Part shown: positions 27,987 to 36,920 of the stretch, piece by piece
How the letters are laid out: every line of letters begins with the position of its first letter
Numbering within the stretch: position 1 is the first letter of the stretch
Assembly (NCBI GenBank): GCA_965222005.1
Contig: OZ244935.1
Location: 1,674,001 to 1,738,000 of the forward strand
Length of the DNA stretch: 64,000 nucleotides
Source: CBDCTM01 sp965222005
Lineage (GTDB): Bacteria > Bacteroidota > Bacteroidia > Chitinophagales > Saprospiraceae
Reading direction: 5' to 3'
Made by a program: the position numbers and the translations under genes
Notes under the pieces: model-generated
Told to the model about the DNA's origin: nothing
What the model saw: the letters and a program-made list of their open reading frames with translations, nothing else
Databases searched by the model: none

Positions 27987-28310
27987 TTAATTTTTGAATA
28001 TATCATCGATCCAGGATAGTAAAGCCATCATGGAGGGAAAGCCAATGGTAGGTAGCGCAAGGAAGGCAATGTGCTGCAATTCTTCTTTGGAAGCTCCTGC
28101 CTGTACTGCTTTTCGGATGTGCGAGTGAAAGGCCCCTTCAAGCATGGCGCCGCCGGAGATGGCAACTTTTATCAAGGCACGGGTTTTGTCGTCAAGCGGG
28201 CCGGCTTTGTGAACGGCCCGGCCCAGCTCCGAATAGGCATTGCCGATTTCGGGATATTTTTCCATGAAGCGGGTAAAGCGCTTGGGGATCTTATCTTTTG
28301 GTGTGGTCAT
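27987..28310 (-). CDS. Carboxymuconolactone decarboxylase-family protein
   Basis: 107 aa, the compact all-helical AhpD-like fold. The core EGAFHSHIRKAVQAGASKEE followed by LQHIAFLALPTIGFPSMMAL is typical of the family. The CxxC pair of peroxidatic AhpD members is absent, so a redox role is not supported. Function in the nitrate locus unknown; genes like this are often found near respiratory operons. It lies 24 bp downstream of the NarK-like gene. Confidence 0.8.
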   Translation of the reverse strand: MTTPKDKIPKRFTRFMEKYPEIGNAYSELGRAVHKAGPLDDKTRALIKVAISGGAMLEGAFHSHIRKAVQAGASKEELQHIAFLALPTIGFPSMMALLSWIDDIFKN

Positions 28311-28334
28311 AGCTGAATGTTTAACCTGAACAAA

Positions 28335-29936
28335 TCAAGGGTTTTTAAATTCTGCTTTAGGTCCCTGGTAGTACCACCAGTTGAGCGCCAGGCAAATTAC
28401 GTAATAAATAGCAAATCCGTAAAGTGCATATTCCGGTGTACCTGCTTTGATCTGCTCGCCAAACACCTTGGGGATAATAAATGCCCCATAGGCTGCAATG
28501 GCGGCCGTCCAGCCCAGCACGGGGCCGGCCTGCTCCTTATTGAATATGTTTGGGATACTTCTGAAGGTCGAGCCATTCCCAATTCCGGTGGTTAAGAATA
28601 GAAGCATGAAACAGGCAAAGAAAGGCCACCAGTAAGCTTCGGGGGTTGTGCTGTTTTTTGCCTGAATAATAAAATAGGCAACTGCCAGCGTAGCTATTAT
28701 TTGTACAACGGTGCTGCCTGCCGTTACTTTGGCACCGCTATTAATCTTATCCGACAACCAACCTCCCACTGGCCGAATTAAAGCTCCGATAACCGGCCCG
28801 AGAAAGACCCAGGTGAGAAAATTGGGCGCATTGGGATTGATAAAACTGGGATTGGCAGAATCAGTGTAAACAAAGATATCCTGACACAATTTGGGGAATG
28901 CTGCGGAAAAGCCAATAAACGAACCAAACGTCATGGTATAGATAATGGTCATTATCCAGTTGTGCTTATTGCTAAAGATGGCAAACTGTTTGTTCAGGTT
29001 GGCTTTCATTTCCCCTGGAGTGGCATACTTCATCAGCATAACCGTCAGCAGGATGACCACCGGAAGCACGACCCACATATTTATTTTCAAACCCACCAGC
29101 ATCCAGGCTCCCACCCCCGCTGCTACCAACCCCAGGGCTACCATATAAAGGGTTTTGCCAATACCCTGAAATGTGCTGGGTAACTTTGGAGTGCCGGTAA
29201 TGACGTTATTCATACCAAAAAAAGCTGCCAGAGCAGCTATAGTCAGAAAAGGTACCCATACCCATCCTGCGTTTTGTATGCCGGCAAGGGCTTCGCCACT
29301 GATGACCTGGCCTTCTTTATTGATTGCCGAAAACAAGAACAGGCCGACTACCAGCGGTATTGTTTTTTGCATCACTCCTACCCCCAGATTGCCGATGCCG
29401 GCGTTGAGCCCCAGTGAGGTACCCTGCACTTTTTTTGGAAAAAAGTAACTGATGTTGCTCATTGAAGATGAAAAGTTACCTCCTCCAAAACCAGACAGTG
29501 CAGCTAGTACAGCAAAAGTGATATAAGGGGTATTGATGTCTTTGAGCGCCAGGGCCACACCGACAGTTGGAATCAGCAGCAGTGCAGTGGTAATAAATAT
29601 CACGTTTCTGCCGCCTCCGATTCCGATCAGAAAGGAATTGGGTATCCGCAGGGTAGCTCCGGCCAGCCCGGCTATGGCGGGCAGGGTATAGTACAGGCTG
29701 TTGATTTCCTGAAGTTTGGCTGCTATTTCTTCGGGGCTCATGCCCGGGCTGATCATTCCGAAATTGTAACCAAATTCTTTCATTTTTGTGGCAATGACAC
29801 TCCACATGATCCAAACGGCAAAGGCGAGAAGCAATGCAGGAATGGATATCCACAAATTTTTGGTCGCGATTTTCTTTCCGACCGAGTTCCAAAAGCCAGG
29901 ATCTTCAACGTCCCACTGTGAGATATTTGTTGGCAT
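28335..29936 (-). CDS. NarK-type nitrate/nitrite transporter (second copy)
   Basis: A 533-aa major-facilitator membrane protein of the nitrate/nitrite porter family. Visible features include LAALSGFGGGNFSSSMSNIS and FFPKKVQGTSLGLNAGIGNL (the nitrate-signature glycine-rich helix), then TMTFGSFIGFSAAFPKLCQD and GPVIGALIRPVGGWLSDKI. It exchanges or imports nitrate and nitrite across the inner membrane for the Nar enzyme. It starts 10 bp after the stop of the other NarK-type gene, and the two differ enough to have different roles (for example symport and antiport), which I cannot assign. Confidence 0.88.
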   Translation of the reverse strand: MPTNISQWDVEDPGFWNSVGKKIATKNLWISIPALLLAFAVWIMWSVIATKMKEFGYNFGMISPGMSPEEIAAKLQEINSLYYTLPAIAGLAGATLRIPNSFLIGIGGGRNVIFITTALLLIPTVGVALALKDINTPYITFAVLAALSGFGGGNFSSSMSNISYFFPKKVQGTSLGLNAGIGNLGVGVMQKTIPLVVGLFLFSAINKEGQVISGEALAGIQNAGWVWVPFLTIAALAAFFGMNNVITGTPKLPSTFQGIGKTLYMVALGLVAAGVGAWMLVGLKINMWVVLPVVILLTVMLMKYATPGEMKANLNKQFAIFSNKHNWIMTIIYTMTFGSFIGFSAAFPKLCQDIFVYTDSANPSFINPNAPNFLTWVFLGPVIGALIRPVGGWLSDKINSGAKVTAGSTVVQIIATLAVAYFIIQAKNSTTPEAYWWPFFACFMLLFLTTGIGNGSTFRSIPNIFNKEQAGPVLGWTAAIAAYGAFIIPKVFGEQIKAGTPEYALYGFAIYYVICLALNWWYYQGPKAEFKNP

Positions 29937-29945
29937 AAGGCGAGA

Positions 29946-31436
29946 TTAGTTATGTTCAATTTTTCGCATTAGTTCCGGTGTTTCCTTGTGCATCATTTTT
30001 GTAACTACCCGATGCATCCAAATCAGGCAGAGAGCGGACAGCAGCAGCATAAACATCCAGCAGCTTGTCCATAATCCGGTGCCTTCGAGCAAATAGCCAA
30101 AAATAATGGGGCAGAAAAACCCACCCAGGCCACCCAATACACCTACCATCCCACCCACAACCCCTACTTCTTCGGGGAAATAGTCGGGGATGTATTTATA
30201 CACGCCCGCCTTGCCGATGCCCCAGATACTCCCTATGAGGATGACAAGGATGGCAAAAATCCAGACGTTGGCCTGGAAGAAAATGCGGGTAACTCCCTTA
30301 GCCAGCAATTGCTTTTTGCTTACTTCATCCCCTACCTTAACCACAGGCTCCTGCCAGACTTCCTTAGTGGGAAACACAAAAGTACCTTCATCGTAATTAC
30401 TGACCGTTTCTTTTTGCCCGATCAAGGGGTAGGTTTTATCTCCTACGGTCACTTCTGTACTCGAAACAGCCGTTACGGTTCCTGCGCGTTTGGCCATCAC
30501 TCCTCTTCCCGGGGATGTAATTTCCATGCGTGGAATAATCAATAAAAAGCTAATCAATACCGATGAACCCAACACCCAGTACATCACTTTTCTGGCCCCC
30601 CACTTGTCGGACATCCACCCTCCCAAGGCCCGGATCACCCCGGAAGGAAAGCTGAATAGAGCTGCAAATATACCCGCTGTCACCAACGGCAGGTAGTAGA
30701 CGTTTACAAAATAAGGCACCAGCCATTGTGAAAAGGCCACAAAGCAGCCAAACACTAAAAAGTAGTACATCCCAAACCGCCAAACGCGCATTTTTTTGAG
30801 TGGCTGAAGCATACCTTTTAGGGTTTTGCTGCTGGTAGCCGGTTTTTTATTTTCGGAGAAAAGAAAGAATATAATTCCCATAGCCAGCAGGACAGCCGCA
30901 TACACCTTTGGCAGCATACGCCAGCCTTCGATATTGGCCCCGTTGTCGGTAAAAATGTTTAATAGAGTAGGAGCAAACAGTGTAGTGAGTGCGGCTCCGG
31001 CATTGCCGGCACCAAATATTCCGAGTGCCGTTCCCTGCTGATGTTTGGGATACCATACGGATGAAAAAGCAATACCAATGGCAAAGCTCACTCCGGCAAA
31101 TCCAAATCCGAAGCTGGCAGCAGCAAAGGCCCAAAAACTGTTGGCGTAGGATAGGAAGAACATGGGAATGGCACAGAGCAGTAGCAGTGTACCATAAATG
31201 GGTTTGCCACCATATTTGTCGGTGAGAATGCCGGCTGGTAGCCTAAACAGCGCACCTGTCAGCACGGGTATCCCCATGAGCCAACCAATTTCTACCGGGC
31301 CCCAGTCGAACACCTGATTGTCAACCAAAAAGGTGACCAGCACGCCGTTCAGCATCCATACGGCAAAGCATACCGTAAAGGCGAGGGTGTTGAGAAACAG
31401 CGCCTTATGTGATTTGAAAGTTGCTTTTTCTTGCAT
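29946..31436 (-). CDS. narK: NarK-type nitrate transporter with an inserted beta-rich domain
   Basis: A 496-aa nitrate/nitrite porter. Typical motifs include GILTDKYGGKPIYGTLLLL, SFGFGFAGVSFAIGIAFSSV and WYPKHQQGTALGIFGAGNAG. Between two membrane segments (residues about 300-380) is an inserted soluble block with short beta strands, from AKRAGTVTAVSSTEVTVGDK to EPVVKVGDEVSKKQLLAKG; the end resembles a lipoyl/biotinyl hammerhead fold. I recall similar insertions in Bacteroidota NarK proteins. It is adjacent to the small membrane protein (ATG next to that gene's stop). Confidence 0.85.
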   Translation of the reverse strand: MQEKATFKSHKALFLNTLAFTVCFAVWMLNGVLVTFLVDNQVFDWGPVEIGWLMGIPVLTGALFRLPAGILTDKYGGKPIYGTLLLLCAIPMFFLSYANSFWAFAAASFGFGFAGVSFAIGIAFSSVWYPKHQQGTALGIFGAGNAGAALTTLFAPTLLNIFTDNGANIEGWRMLPKVYAAVLLAMGIIFFLFSENKKPATSSKTLKGMLQPLKKMRVWRFGMYYFLVFGCFVAFSQWLVPYFVNVYYLPLVTAGIFAALFSFPSGVIRALGGWMSDKWGARKVMYWVLGSSVLISFLLIIPRMEITSPGRGVMAKRAGTVTAVSSTEVTVGDKTYPLIGQKETVSNYDEGTFVFPTKEVWQEPVVKVGDEVSKKQLLAKGVTRIFFQANVWIFAILVILIGSIWGIGKAGVYKYIPDYFPEEVGVVGGMVGVLGGLGGFFCPIIFGYLLEGTGLWTSCWMFMLLLSALCLIWMHRVVTKMMHKETPELMRKIEHN

Positions 31437-31892
31437 TTATTCTACAGCTTTGTTAAAATCAATTCTACCCCTTTCGGGAAATTGTTTAGAATATCGAACA
31501 TAATACCTGCCATTCGGTACCACGATGTCCTCTACCGGTACGGGGTGATAAGTGTTGCAATTTTTATAAGTTGTACCGTTTATATCATATTCAAACTCAA
31601 TGGCTTTGCCCTTTAAGAAAACCTGGCAATAACCGAGTGTTGTGCCGATAGCATACTCATCGGAGCGGAGCAAACTGCCCTCAAATTGAATCCATTTGAA
31701 AACAGCCACAGCTAATGCGAAAAACAGTATTGCCAAGCTGCCCCTGATAACGCTGCCCCTATTGTTTCCCGCTTTCCACATTTTAAAGCTATTGAGGCCT
31801 CCTCCGAAAAACAGTAGGGCCAGGAGGATATATTTTACCGCTTGTGCTGCTAATAGCTCAAGGTCAGTTACCGATAAAAGTATAGCTGTCAC
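31437..31892 (-). CDS. Small membrane protein of the nitrate locus, unknown function
   Basis: 151 aa with two hydrophobic segments (about residues 15-35 and 48-66) and a C-terminal soluble part containing DEYAIGTTLGYCQVF, EFEYDINGTTYKNCNTYHPV and RYYVRYSKQFPERGRIDF. This resembles DUF3592-type extracytoplasmic domains, but weakly. It lies 5 bp after narI and directly before narK, so it is surely in the same transcript. No role is known to me. Confidence 0.65.
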   Translation of the reverse strand: MTAILLSVTDLELLAAQAVKYILLALLFFGGGLNSFKMWKAGNNRGSVIRGSLAILFFALAVAVFKWIQFEGSLLRSDEYAIGTTLGYCQVFLKGKAIEFEYDINGTTYKNCNTYHPVPVEDIVVPNGRYYVRYSKQFPERGRIDFNKAVE

Positions 31893-31897
31893 CTCTC

Positions 31898-32638
31898 CTA
31901 ATTATTCTTTGGCCGACTCGACGACCAGGGCGATTGCGGTTTTCTTACTTTTTTGTTATCCCAATACCAGATCACTCGCTGGTAGGGGCGCCACAGATAA
32001 TCGATGGGCGGAACCAAAAAGTGAACCAGCCTTGAAAAAGGTATCAGCAATACAATCAGAAAGGCTCCGATAATGTGCGATTTGATTACCCAGGGCAATG
32101 CGGCCACCGCTGAAATATCGGGCTGTAGGCTAAAGATAGACCACAGGTACGGAGTGAGCACAGAGGCAAACCAGGAAGAGCCCCACCGGAAGTTGTAGGC
32201 CACCCAAAGACCACTAAATACCTGCACGAGCAACAAGGCGATGATTATGTAGTCCATTTTGCTGGTGACCACGGCAATTCGAGGACTCGTGATGCGTCGA
32301 TACAACAGATTGCCCAGTCCGATCAATACGGCTATGCCAAAGATAAAAGCCGTTACTTCCAATAGCACCAGGCGCACCGGGTGAGCATTCCAGGCCAATA
32401 CACTACGTGGGATCAAAAAGGCGATCAGGTGCCCGAAAAACAGGAAAAGTATCCCGATATGAAAAGGTACGGAGCCCCAAAACAGTTGGCGGCCTTCCAA
32501 AAACTGTGAAGACAGTGAGGAGAACTTGAATCGTGTAGAGCGGTACCGCCAGATGGAGCCTATCACAAAAACGAACAAAGCGATGTAAGGCAAGGCAATC
32601 AGGGAAAAGTTGTTGAGGGCGTTAAAAAAATTTTCCAT
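31898..32638 (-). CDS. narI: Respiratory nitrate reductase gamma subunit (cytochrome b)
   Basis: The quinol-oxidising di-heme b membrane subunit of NarGHI, 246 aa, five membrane helices. The axial His pairs show the family spacing: two His ten residues apart in VPFHIGILFLFFGHLIAFL and two His eighteen residues apart in KSHIIGAFLIVLLIPFSRLV plus the following His. Electrons from the quinol pool pass through these hemes to NarH. It follows narJ by 45 bp. Confidence 0.93.
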   Translation of the reverse strand: MENFFNALNNFSLIALPYIALFVFVIGSIWRYRSTRFKFSSLSSQFLEGRQLFWGSVPFHIGILFLFFGHLIAFLIPRSVLAWNAHPVRLVLLEVTAFIFGIAVLIGLGNLLYRRITSPRIAVVTSKMDYIIIALLLVQVFSGLWVAYNFRWGSSWFASVLTPYLWSIFSLQPDISAVAALPWVIKSHIIGAFLIVLLIPFSRLVHFLVPPIDYLWRPYQRVIWYWDNKKVRKPQSPWSSSRPKNN

Positions 32639-32683
32639 TTTATTTTTTTTCAGATGAAATGAAAACTTCAGCGCTGGTAGCTG

Positions 32684-33346
32684 TCAACCTTCCAATTTGA
32701 CTTCGGTAACAATGTTTTTCAAGAAATCGGAAGTTTCCTCTTTTCGTTCTTCTTCTATCAATCCAAAATCCTGCTCCAACACTTCAAGCAGTACACACAG
32801 GGTTGTTTGGTAAATAGTGTAGTGTTCATCTGGCCGTTCAATAATAGTTTTGTGTTTTTTCTTGTAAAATTTGTCTTTCAGTTCAATTTGTTCGGGCTCG
32901 AAACCCCGTATCATTCTCCGCAGAGCCGGAGCAATGATCTTTTTGACCAGCTCTTCCACTATGAAATCATCCTTCATTTTTGGTAGCAACCGCAATACAT
33001 TTGGCAGGTGGTCTGCCAATTCCGAGCCGCAGGCATTACTTGCTTCCCGGTGTTCGCGGTTGAGGTTAACTAACAGCTCGCCTCTTTTGTAATCGTCGCC
33101 AAACATCACATAGCCCAAGTCAAGGGTAGTCACTGCCTGCACGTCGAATGAGCGAATAAACAGCTCCTGCTGCGTAATCAAGTTTGCCTTCAGCATGAAT
33201 TGAGAAAAAGGGATGAGCATTTTACCCGCTTCCGGGCAATGCTCATCCAAACAGCTCTGGACTTCTCGGATTCTTTTATTGTAATCATCGCCAGGGTATT
33301 CAAACAGTCTGGCGATCAGCGGATAATATTTCGTCAATTTTTTCAT
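32684..33346 (-). CDS. narJ: Nitrate reductase assembly chaperone NarJ
   Basis: A 220-aa cytosolic, largely helical chaperone for molybdenum cofactor insertion and membrane assembly of NarGH. Recognisable segments are ARLFEYPGDDYNKRIREVQ, the conserved TLDLGYVMFGDDYKRGELLV and LNREHREASNACGSELADHL. It is located between narH and narI as in classical nar operons. A 69-bp gap to narH holds the shared leader motif, which may mark an internal control point. Confidence 0.9.
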   Translation of the reverse strand: MKKLTKYYPLIARLFEYPGDDYNKRIREVQSCLDEHCPEAGKMLIPFSQFMLKANLITQQELFIRSFDVQAVTTLDLGYVMFGDDYKRGELLVNLNREHREASNACGSELADHLPNVLRLLPKMKDDFIVEELVKKIIAPALRRMIRGFEPEQIELKDKFYKKKHKTIIERPDEHYTIYQTTLCVLLEVLEQDFGLIEEERKEETSDFLKNIVTEVKLEG

Positions 33347-33415
33347 GTGCCTATTTTTATTTTAAGTTATGACCACATGCACGTTTATCGTGTATTATTT
33401 TTTTCAACCAGGCTG
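33347..33415 (-). promoter_or_regulatory. Leader motif shared with the substrate-binding-like gene (copy 2)
   Basis: The sequence just upstream of the narJ ATG repeats the motif found at 26,907-26,942 (shared core TTAAGTTA.G.CCA.ATGC on the plus strand). Further upstream CATGCACGTTT also recurs near 27,011-27,021. This is the only sizeable gap inside the narH-narJ-narI block. Confidence 0.4.
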
Positions 33416-34963
33416 TCAAAGTCCTCTGGCAGGTTGTTCTTTAAAACCAAAACCTACGCTGCCTCTAGCATCTCCGGTAAATTCAAGCATCTCAAGCGCC
33501 TGCTCCCGGTGAGCCGGCGGAATAACGAAGCGCTCATCAAACTTGGCAAGAGAAGTCAGTTTGTAAACGGCATCTGCCGTGTTGGCATCCATAGCTGCAC
33601 CTTCCAGCGCAGCATCCACCTTCTGCTGGGTAATATCGCCCACCGTCACCCCTCTACGATGAATCCGGACCGCCATTAGTTTTTTCAATACCTCTTTTAC
33701 TTTTTCCTCATCACCGGCGGCAAACAGATTAGCCATGTACTTGAGTGGAAAGCGAGCCTGATCAATCGTTCCCCAAAGATCATCTGTGCTGGTATCGTAC
33801 AGCCAGTTGTCGTTCCAGAATTTGGCGATCGGATCCATATTTTCGCCCTGGGCCGTATTCTGTGCACTCACCGAGGCCATCACCGGCAGTAATGGCGGCA
33901 CATAAAACAGCATCGGCAGTGTTCTGAATTCCGGGTGCAAGGGCAATGCCATGCCCCATTCTTTCACAAACTTGTACGTGGGAGAATACTGCGCAGCTTT
34001 TATGGTAGAATCGGGCATACCATTTTCTTTTGCAGCCTGAATAACACCGGGATCGAAGGGATCAAGCAACATGTTGAGGTGGCTGTCCACCAAATTGCCG
34101 GAGTCGTCAGAAGCAGCATTTTCTATTCGGTCGGCATCATAAAGCAGTACGCCGAGGTAGCGGATTCTGCCCACGCAGGAATGCATACAGGCAGGCGCAT
34201 GGCCGGCTTCGAGGCGCGGATAACAGAGGATACATTTTTCCGATTTTCCAGTATGCCAGTTGTAATAGGATTTCTTATACGGGCAGGCCGTCACACACAT
34301 CCGCCAGGCCCGGCACACCTGCTGATTGATCAACACGATCCCGTCCTCACCTCTTTTGTAAATGGCGCCGGAAGGGCAAGAGGCTACACAAGCCGGATTG
34401 AGGCAATGGTTGCAAATTCGGGGCAGGTAGAAAAAAGCCATTCTTTCCAGTTGAAACATAGCTTCTTGCTCTGCCGGTGACAGATCCTGCAGGTTGGGAT
34501 CCTTGCGGGCAAAATCGGGAGTGCCACTGAGGTCGTCATCCCAGTTGGGGCCCATTTTGATGTCGATGGGCTTGCCGGTAATCAGCGAAACCGGGCGGGC
34601 GGTAGGTTGGTCGTCCATTGCAGGAGACTCGATGAGGTCGAGGTATTTATAGGTAAAGGGTTCGTAATAGTCATCGATTACGGGTAGGTGCGGGTTGTGA
34701 AAGATATTGAGCAAGCCCTTTTTCTTGCCAGCACCTTTGAGATGGATCGCCCCGTTATTTTTTTCCCAGCCCCCTTTATAAATCTCCTGATCTTCCCATT
34801 TGGTAGGATAGCCCGTTCCGGGCTTGGTTTCTACATTATTCCACCATTGATATTCCACTCCCTTACGGTCGGTCCAAATATTCTTGCAAGCTATCGAGCA
34901 AGTGTGACAGCCGATGCATTTGTCGAGGTGAAAAACCATTGAAATTTGGGCACGTACATCCAT
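33416..34963 (-). CDS. narH: Respiratory nitrate reductase beta subunit
   Basis: The iron-sulfur electron-transfer subunit of Nar, 515 aa (E. coli about 512). Four cysteine clusters are visible: CIGCHTCSIACK, CNHCLNPACVASCP, CRAWRMCVTACPYKK (with the characteristic Trp in place of one Cys, giving a 3Fe-4S cluster) and CILCYPRLEAGHAPACMHSC. It receives electrons from NarI and passes them to NarG. Unusually narG is not directly upstream: a repeat lipoprotein and a RIC-type gene separate them. Confidence 0.95.
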   Translation of the reverse strand: MDVRAQISMVFHLDKCIGCHTCSIACKNIWTDRKGVEYQWWNNVETKPGTGYPTKWEDQEIYKGGWEKNNGAIHLKGAGKKKGLLNIFHNPHLPVIDDYYEPFTYKYLDLIESPAMDDQPTARPVSLITGKPIDIKMGPNWDDDLSGTPDFARKDPNLQDLSPAEQEAMFQLERMAFFYLPRICNHCLNPACVASCPSGAIYKRGEDGIVLINQQVCRAWRMCVTACPYKKSYYNWHTGKSEKCILCYPRLEAGHAPACMHSCVGRIRYLGVLLYDADRIENAASDDSGNLVDSHLNMLLDPFDPGVIQAAKENGMPDSTIKAAQYSPTYKFVKEWGMALPLHPEFRTLPMLFYVPPLLPVMASVSAQNTAQGENMDPIAKFWNDNWLYDTSTDDLWGTIDQARFPLKYMANLFAAGDEEKVKEVLKKLMAVRIHRRGVTVGDITQQKVDAALEGAAMDANTADAVYKLTSLAKFDERFVIPPAHREQALEMLEFTGDARGSVGFGFKEQPARGL

Positions 34964-35014
34964 AATATTTTTTTTAAGTGATAACTTTTAAGTGTTGCCT
35001 GGTTGTTTGTTGAT

Positions 35015-35743
35015 TTACTTTGCCTGTTCAAGCATTATGGCCTTTGGAAACAAAATATTGTTCTCCAGATGAATATGCTGATGCAGGTCTTCTTCAAATT
35101 CTTTCAGCTTGGCATACAATACCCGGAATGTATTGCAAGCACCTTCCGGGGGTTGATAGCCGTTGGTCAGCACAGCAATTTTTTTGAAAATATCGCCGGC
35201 ATCTTCATGCTCCATTTCCATCATCCGGATTGGGTTTTGCACCGAACCAAAAGGTGGATTGGGCATCGGTTGTTGCTGCCTGGCTGCCTGGACTATCCGC
35301 TTTATGAAAGGAAACAATATGTGCTCTTCCTTTTGCATATGCAGCTGTAGCTCCTGCGCCACCACCTTGAAAAAGGTGTTGATCTCAACGGTTTCCGTGT
35401 AGTGATGCCCGTGCACTCTGGCTACTTTTTCGGCATATTCCAAAATAAGAGGAATATTTTCTGTCACATATTTGTGATGCGTCTGGATGATGTAATCGGC
35501 CAAAAAATCCAGCTCCCAGCTGTTGAAGTCGTGGGCGTTTGAAACTGGCTCATCCAAGGCCATCAGCTCTCTTTCGATCTGGGCGCAATCCAGCTTCTTT
35601 TTTCGGCATATCTCGGCCACACTTACTTTGCCTTTGCAGCAAAAATCTATTTTGTGCTTTTTGAATACATCAGCTGCTCGATAATCCTCAGCAACAAATT
35701 CAGCTACTGTTTTTTGCCCTAGCTTTTCCATATCTTTTATCAA
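35015..35743 (-). CDS. Iron-sulfur cluster repair di-iron protein (RIC/ScdA/YtfE)
   Basis: 242 aa. The N-terminal ScdA domain contains the conserved HKIDFCCKGKVSVAEICRKK (FCC motif). The C-terminal hemerythrin-like di-iron domain has His ligands in ELDFLADYIIQTHHKYV, RVHGHHYTETVEINTFF, LQLHMQKEEHILFPFI and LHQHIHLENNILFPKA. Family members repair Fe-S clusters damaged by nitric oxide, which suits a nitrate-respiration locus. It lies between the repeat lipoprotein (10 bp) and narH (51 bp). Confidence 0.9.
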   Translation of the reverse strand: MIKDMEKLGQKTVAEFVAEDYRAADVFKKHKIDFCCKGKVSVAEICRKKKLDCAQIERELMALDEPVSNAHDFNSWELDFLADYIIQTHHKYVTENIPLILEYAEKVARVHGHHYTETVEINTFFKVVAQELQLHMQKEEHILFPFIKRIVQAARQQQPMPNPPFGSVQNPIRMMEMEHEDAGDIFKKIAVLTNGYQPPEGACNTFRVLYAKLKEFEEDLHQHIHLENNILFPKAIMLEQAK

Positions 35744-35753
35744 TAAAAAATGT

Positions 35754-36887
35754 TCAATTTATTTGTGGTATAGCCTTAATATGAGCATGGATGTCAACAC
35801 CACTAACGTTTGCTTCAATTTTATTTTTGGTCATTTTGATGCCTTTGACATCGTTTAATTGACCCTCGGGTGATATTGCTTTAATCCCGTAAAAATCCCC
35901 TTTTGCGTTAATAGCTTTTAGGTGGATGATATTTCCGGAACGTCTTACTCCTTTGACGTCCATTTTGTCGCCTTCGGGAGTGAGCGCCTTGATGGCGTAA
36001 ATTGTGCCATCCCCGCCAATGGCTTTGACCGGCACATATTTGTCATCACTTGCCAACATCTTCACTGGCAATTTCTTGCCACCCACGAGGGCCTTGACGT
36101 CTATGAGATGACGCTGGTCAGAATCCTGGATGGCTTTGACATCATACACATTTCCTTTCCCGTCCAAAGCCTTGATGTTCACAACCCGGCCTTCCGGATG
36201 AATCGCTTTAATATGCCAAATGGCATTATTGCCAGCACATCCACCCGGCGCTATAGCCTTAATATGAGCATGGATGTTCACACCATTGACCTGTCCTTCA
36301 ATTTTATTTTTGGCCATTTTGATACCTTTGACATCGTTTAATTGACCCTCGGGTGATATTGCTTTAATCCCGTAAAAATCCCCTTTTGCGTTAATAGCTT
36401 TTAGGTGGATGATATTTCCGGAACGTCTTACTCCTTTGACGTCCATTTTGTCACCTTCGGGAGTGAGCGCCTTGATGGCGTAAATTGTACCATCCCCGCC
36501 AATGGCTTTGACCGGCACATATTTGTCATCACTTGCCAACATCTTCACCGGCAATTTCTTGCCACCCACGAGGGCCTTGACATCTATGAGATGACGCTGG
36601 TCAGAATCCTGGATGGCCTTGACATCATACACATTTCCTTTCCCGTCCAAAGCCTTGACATTTATAAATCGGCCTTCCGGGTGAATTGCTTTGATGTGCC
36701 AAATGCGCTCTTTGTCTGTAGCATTACTAGCTTCTATTTTATTGAGCTCAGTCTCGCTATTATTTTTATCAGAATCAATTTCGGAAGTATTGCTTGTACA
36801 ACCCAATAGCAAAGATAAAAATCCAATAAAGGGCACAATCCTCCATGTTTGCATGCTGCGTACTGTAGTGTGGTGAAATGTTTTCAT
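35754..36887 (-). CDS. Lipoprotein made of two near-identical VKAI-repeat units
   Basis: 377 aa. A signal peptide with lipobox LSLLLGC (start at MKTFHH or at the Met twelve residues later) is followed by two tandem units of about 161 aa. Each unit is built of short motifs such as HIKAIHPEGR, VKALDGKGNVYDVKAIQDSD and VKGVRRSGNIIHLKAINAKG, repeating V/I-K-A-I/L every 10-15 residues, which suggests a beta-solenoid or propeller. I recall related single-unit proteins in Bacteroidota nitrate loci (a DUF7486-like family; name from memory). Location implies an outer-membrane or periplasmic role linked to nitrate respiration. Confidence 0.75.
   Translation of the reverse strand: MKTFHHTTVRSMQTWRIVPFIGFLSLLLGCTSNTSEIDSDKNNSETELNKIEASNATDKERIWHIKAIHPEGRFINVKALDGKGNVYDVKAIQDSDQRHLIDVKALVGGKKLPVKMLASDDKYVPVKAIGGDGTIYAIKALTPEGDKMDVKGVRRSGNIIHLKAINAKGDFYGIKAISPEGQLNDVKGIKMAKNKIEGQVNGVNIHAHIKAIAPGGCAGNNAIWHIKAIHPEGRVVNIKALDGKGNVYDVKAIQDSDQRHLIDVKALVGGKKLPVKMLASDDKYVPVKAIGGDGTIYAIKALTPEGDKMDVKGVRRSGNIIHLKAINAKGDFYGIKAISPEGQLNDVKGIKMTKNKIEANVSGVDIHAHIKAIPQIN
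35760..36722. repeat. In-frame tandem duplication, 483-bp period
   Basis: The DNA of the lipoprotein gene contains two copies offset by 483 bp (161 codons): the same sequence starts, for example, at 35,842 and 36,325. Over long stretches only scattered differences are visible, many of them synonymous. This indicates a recent duplication or ongoing gene conversion. Confidence 0.85.
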
Positions 36888-36920
36888 GTCGTATCAAATA
36901 AATATTAATGAGGCTGTTTG

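Noticed and set aside
35760..36722. CRISPR-like array in the repeat region
   Set aside because: Two long 483-bp coding units, not short repeats with unique spacers.
35922..36809. Plus-strand frames opposite the repeat lipoprotein
   Set aside because: They are mirror translations of the duplicated minus-strand gene and duplicate with it; the minus strand has the signal peptide and operon context.
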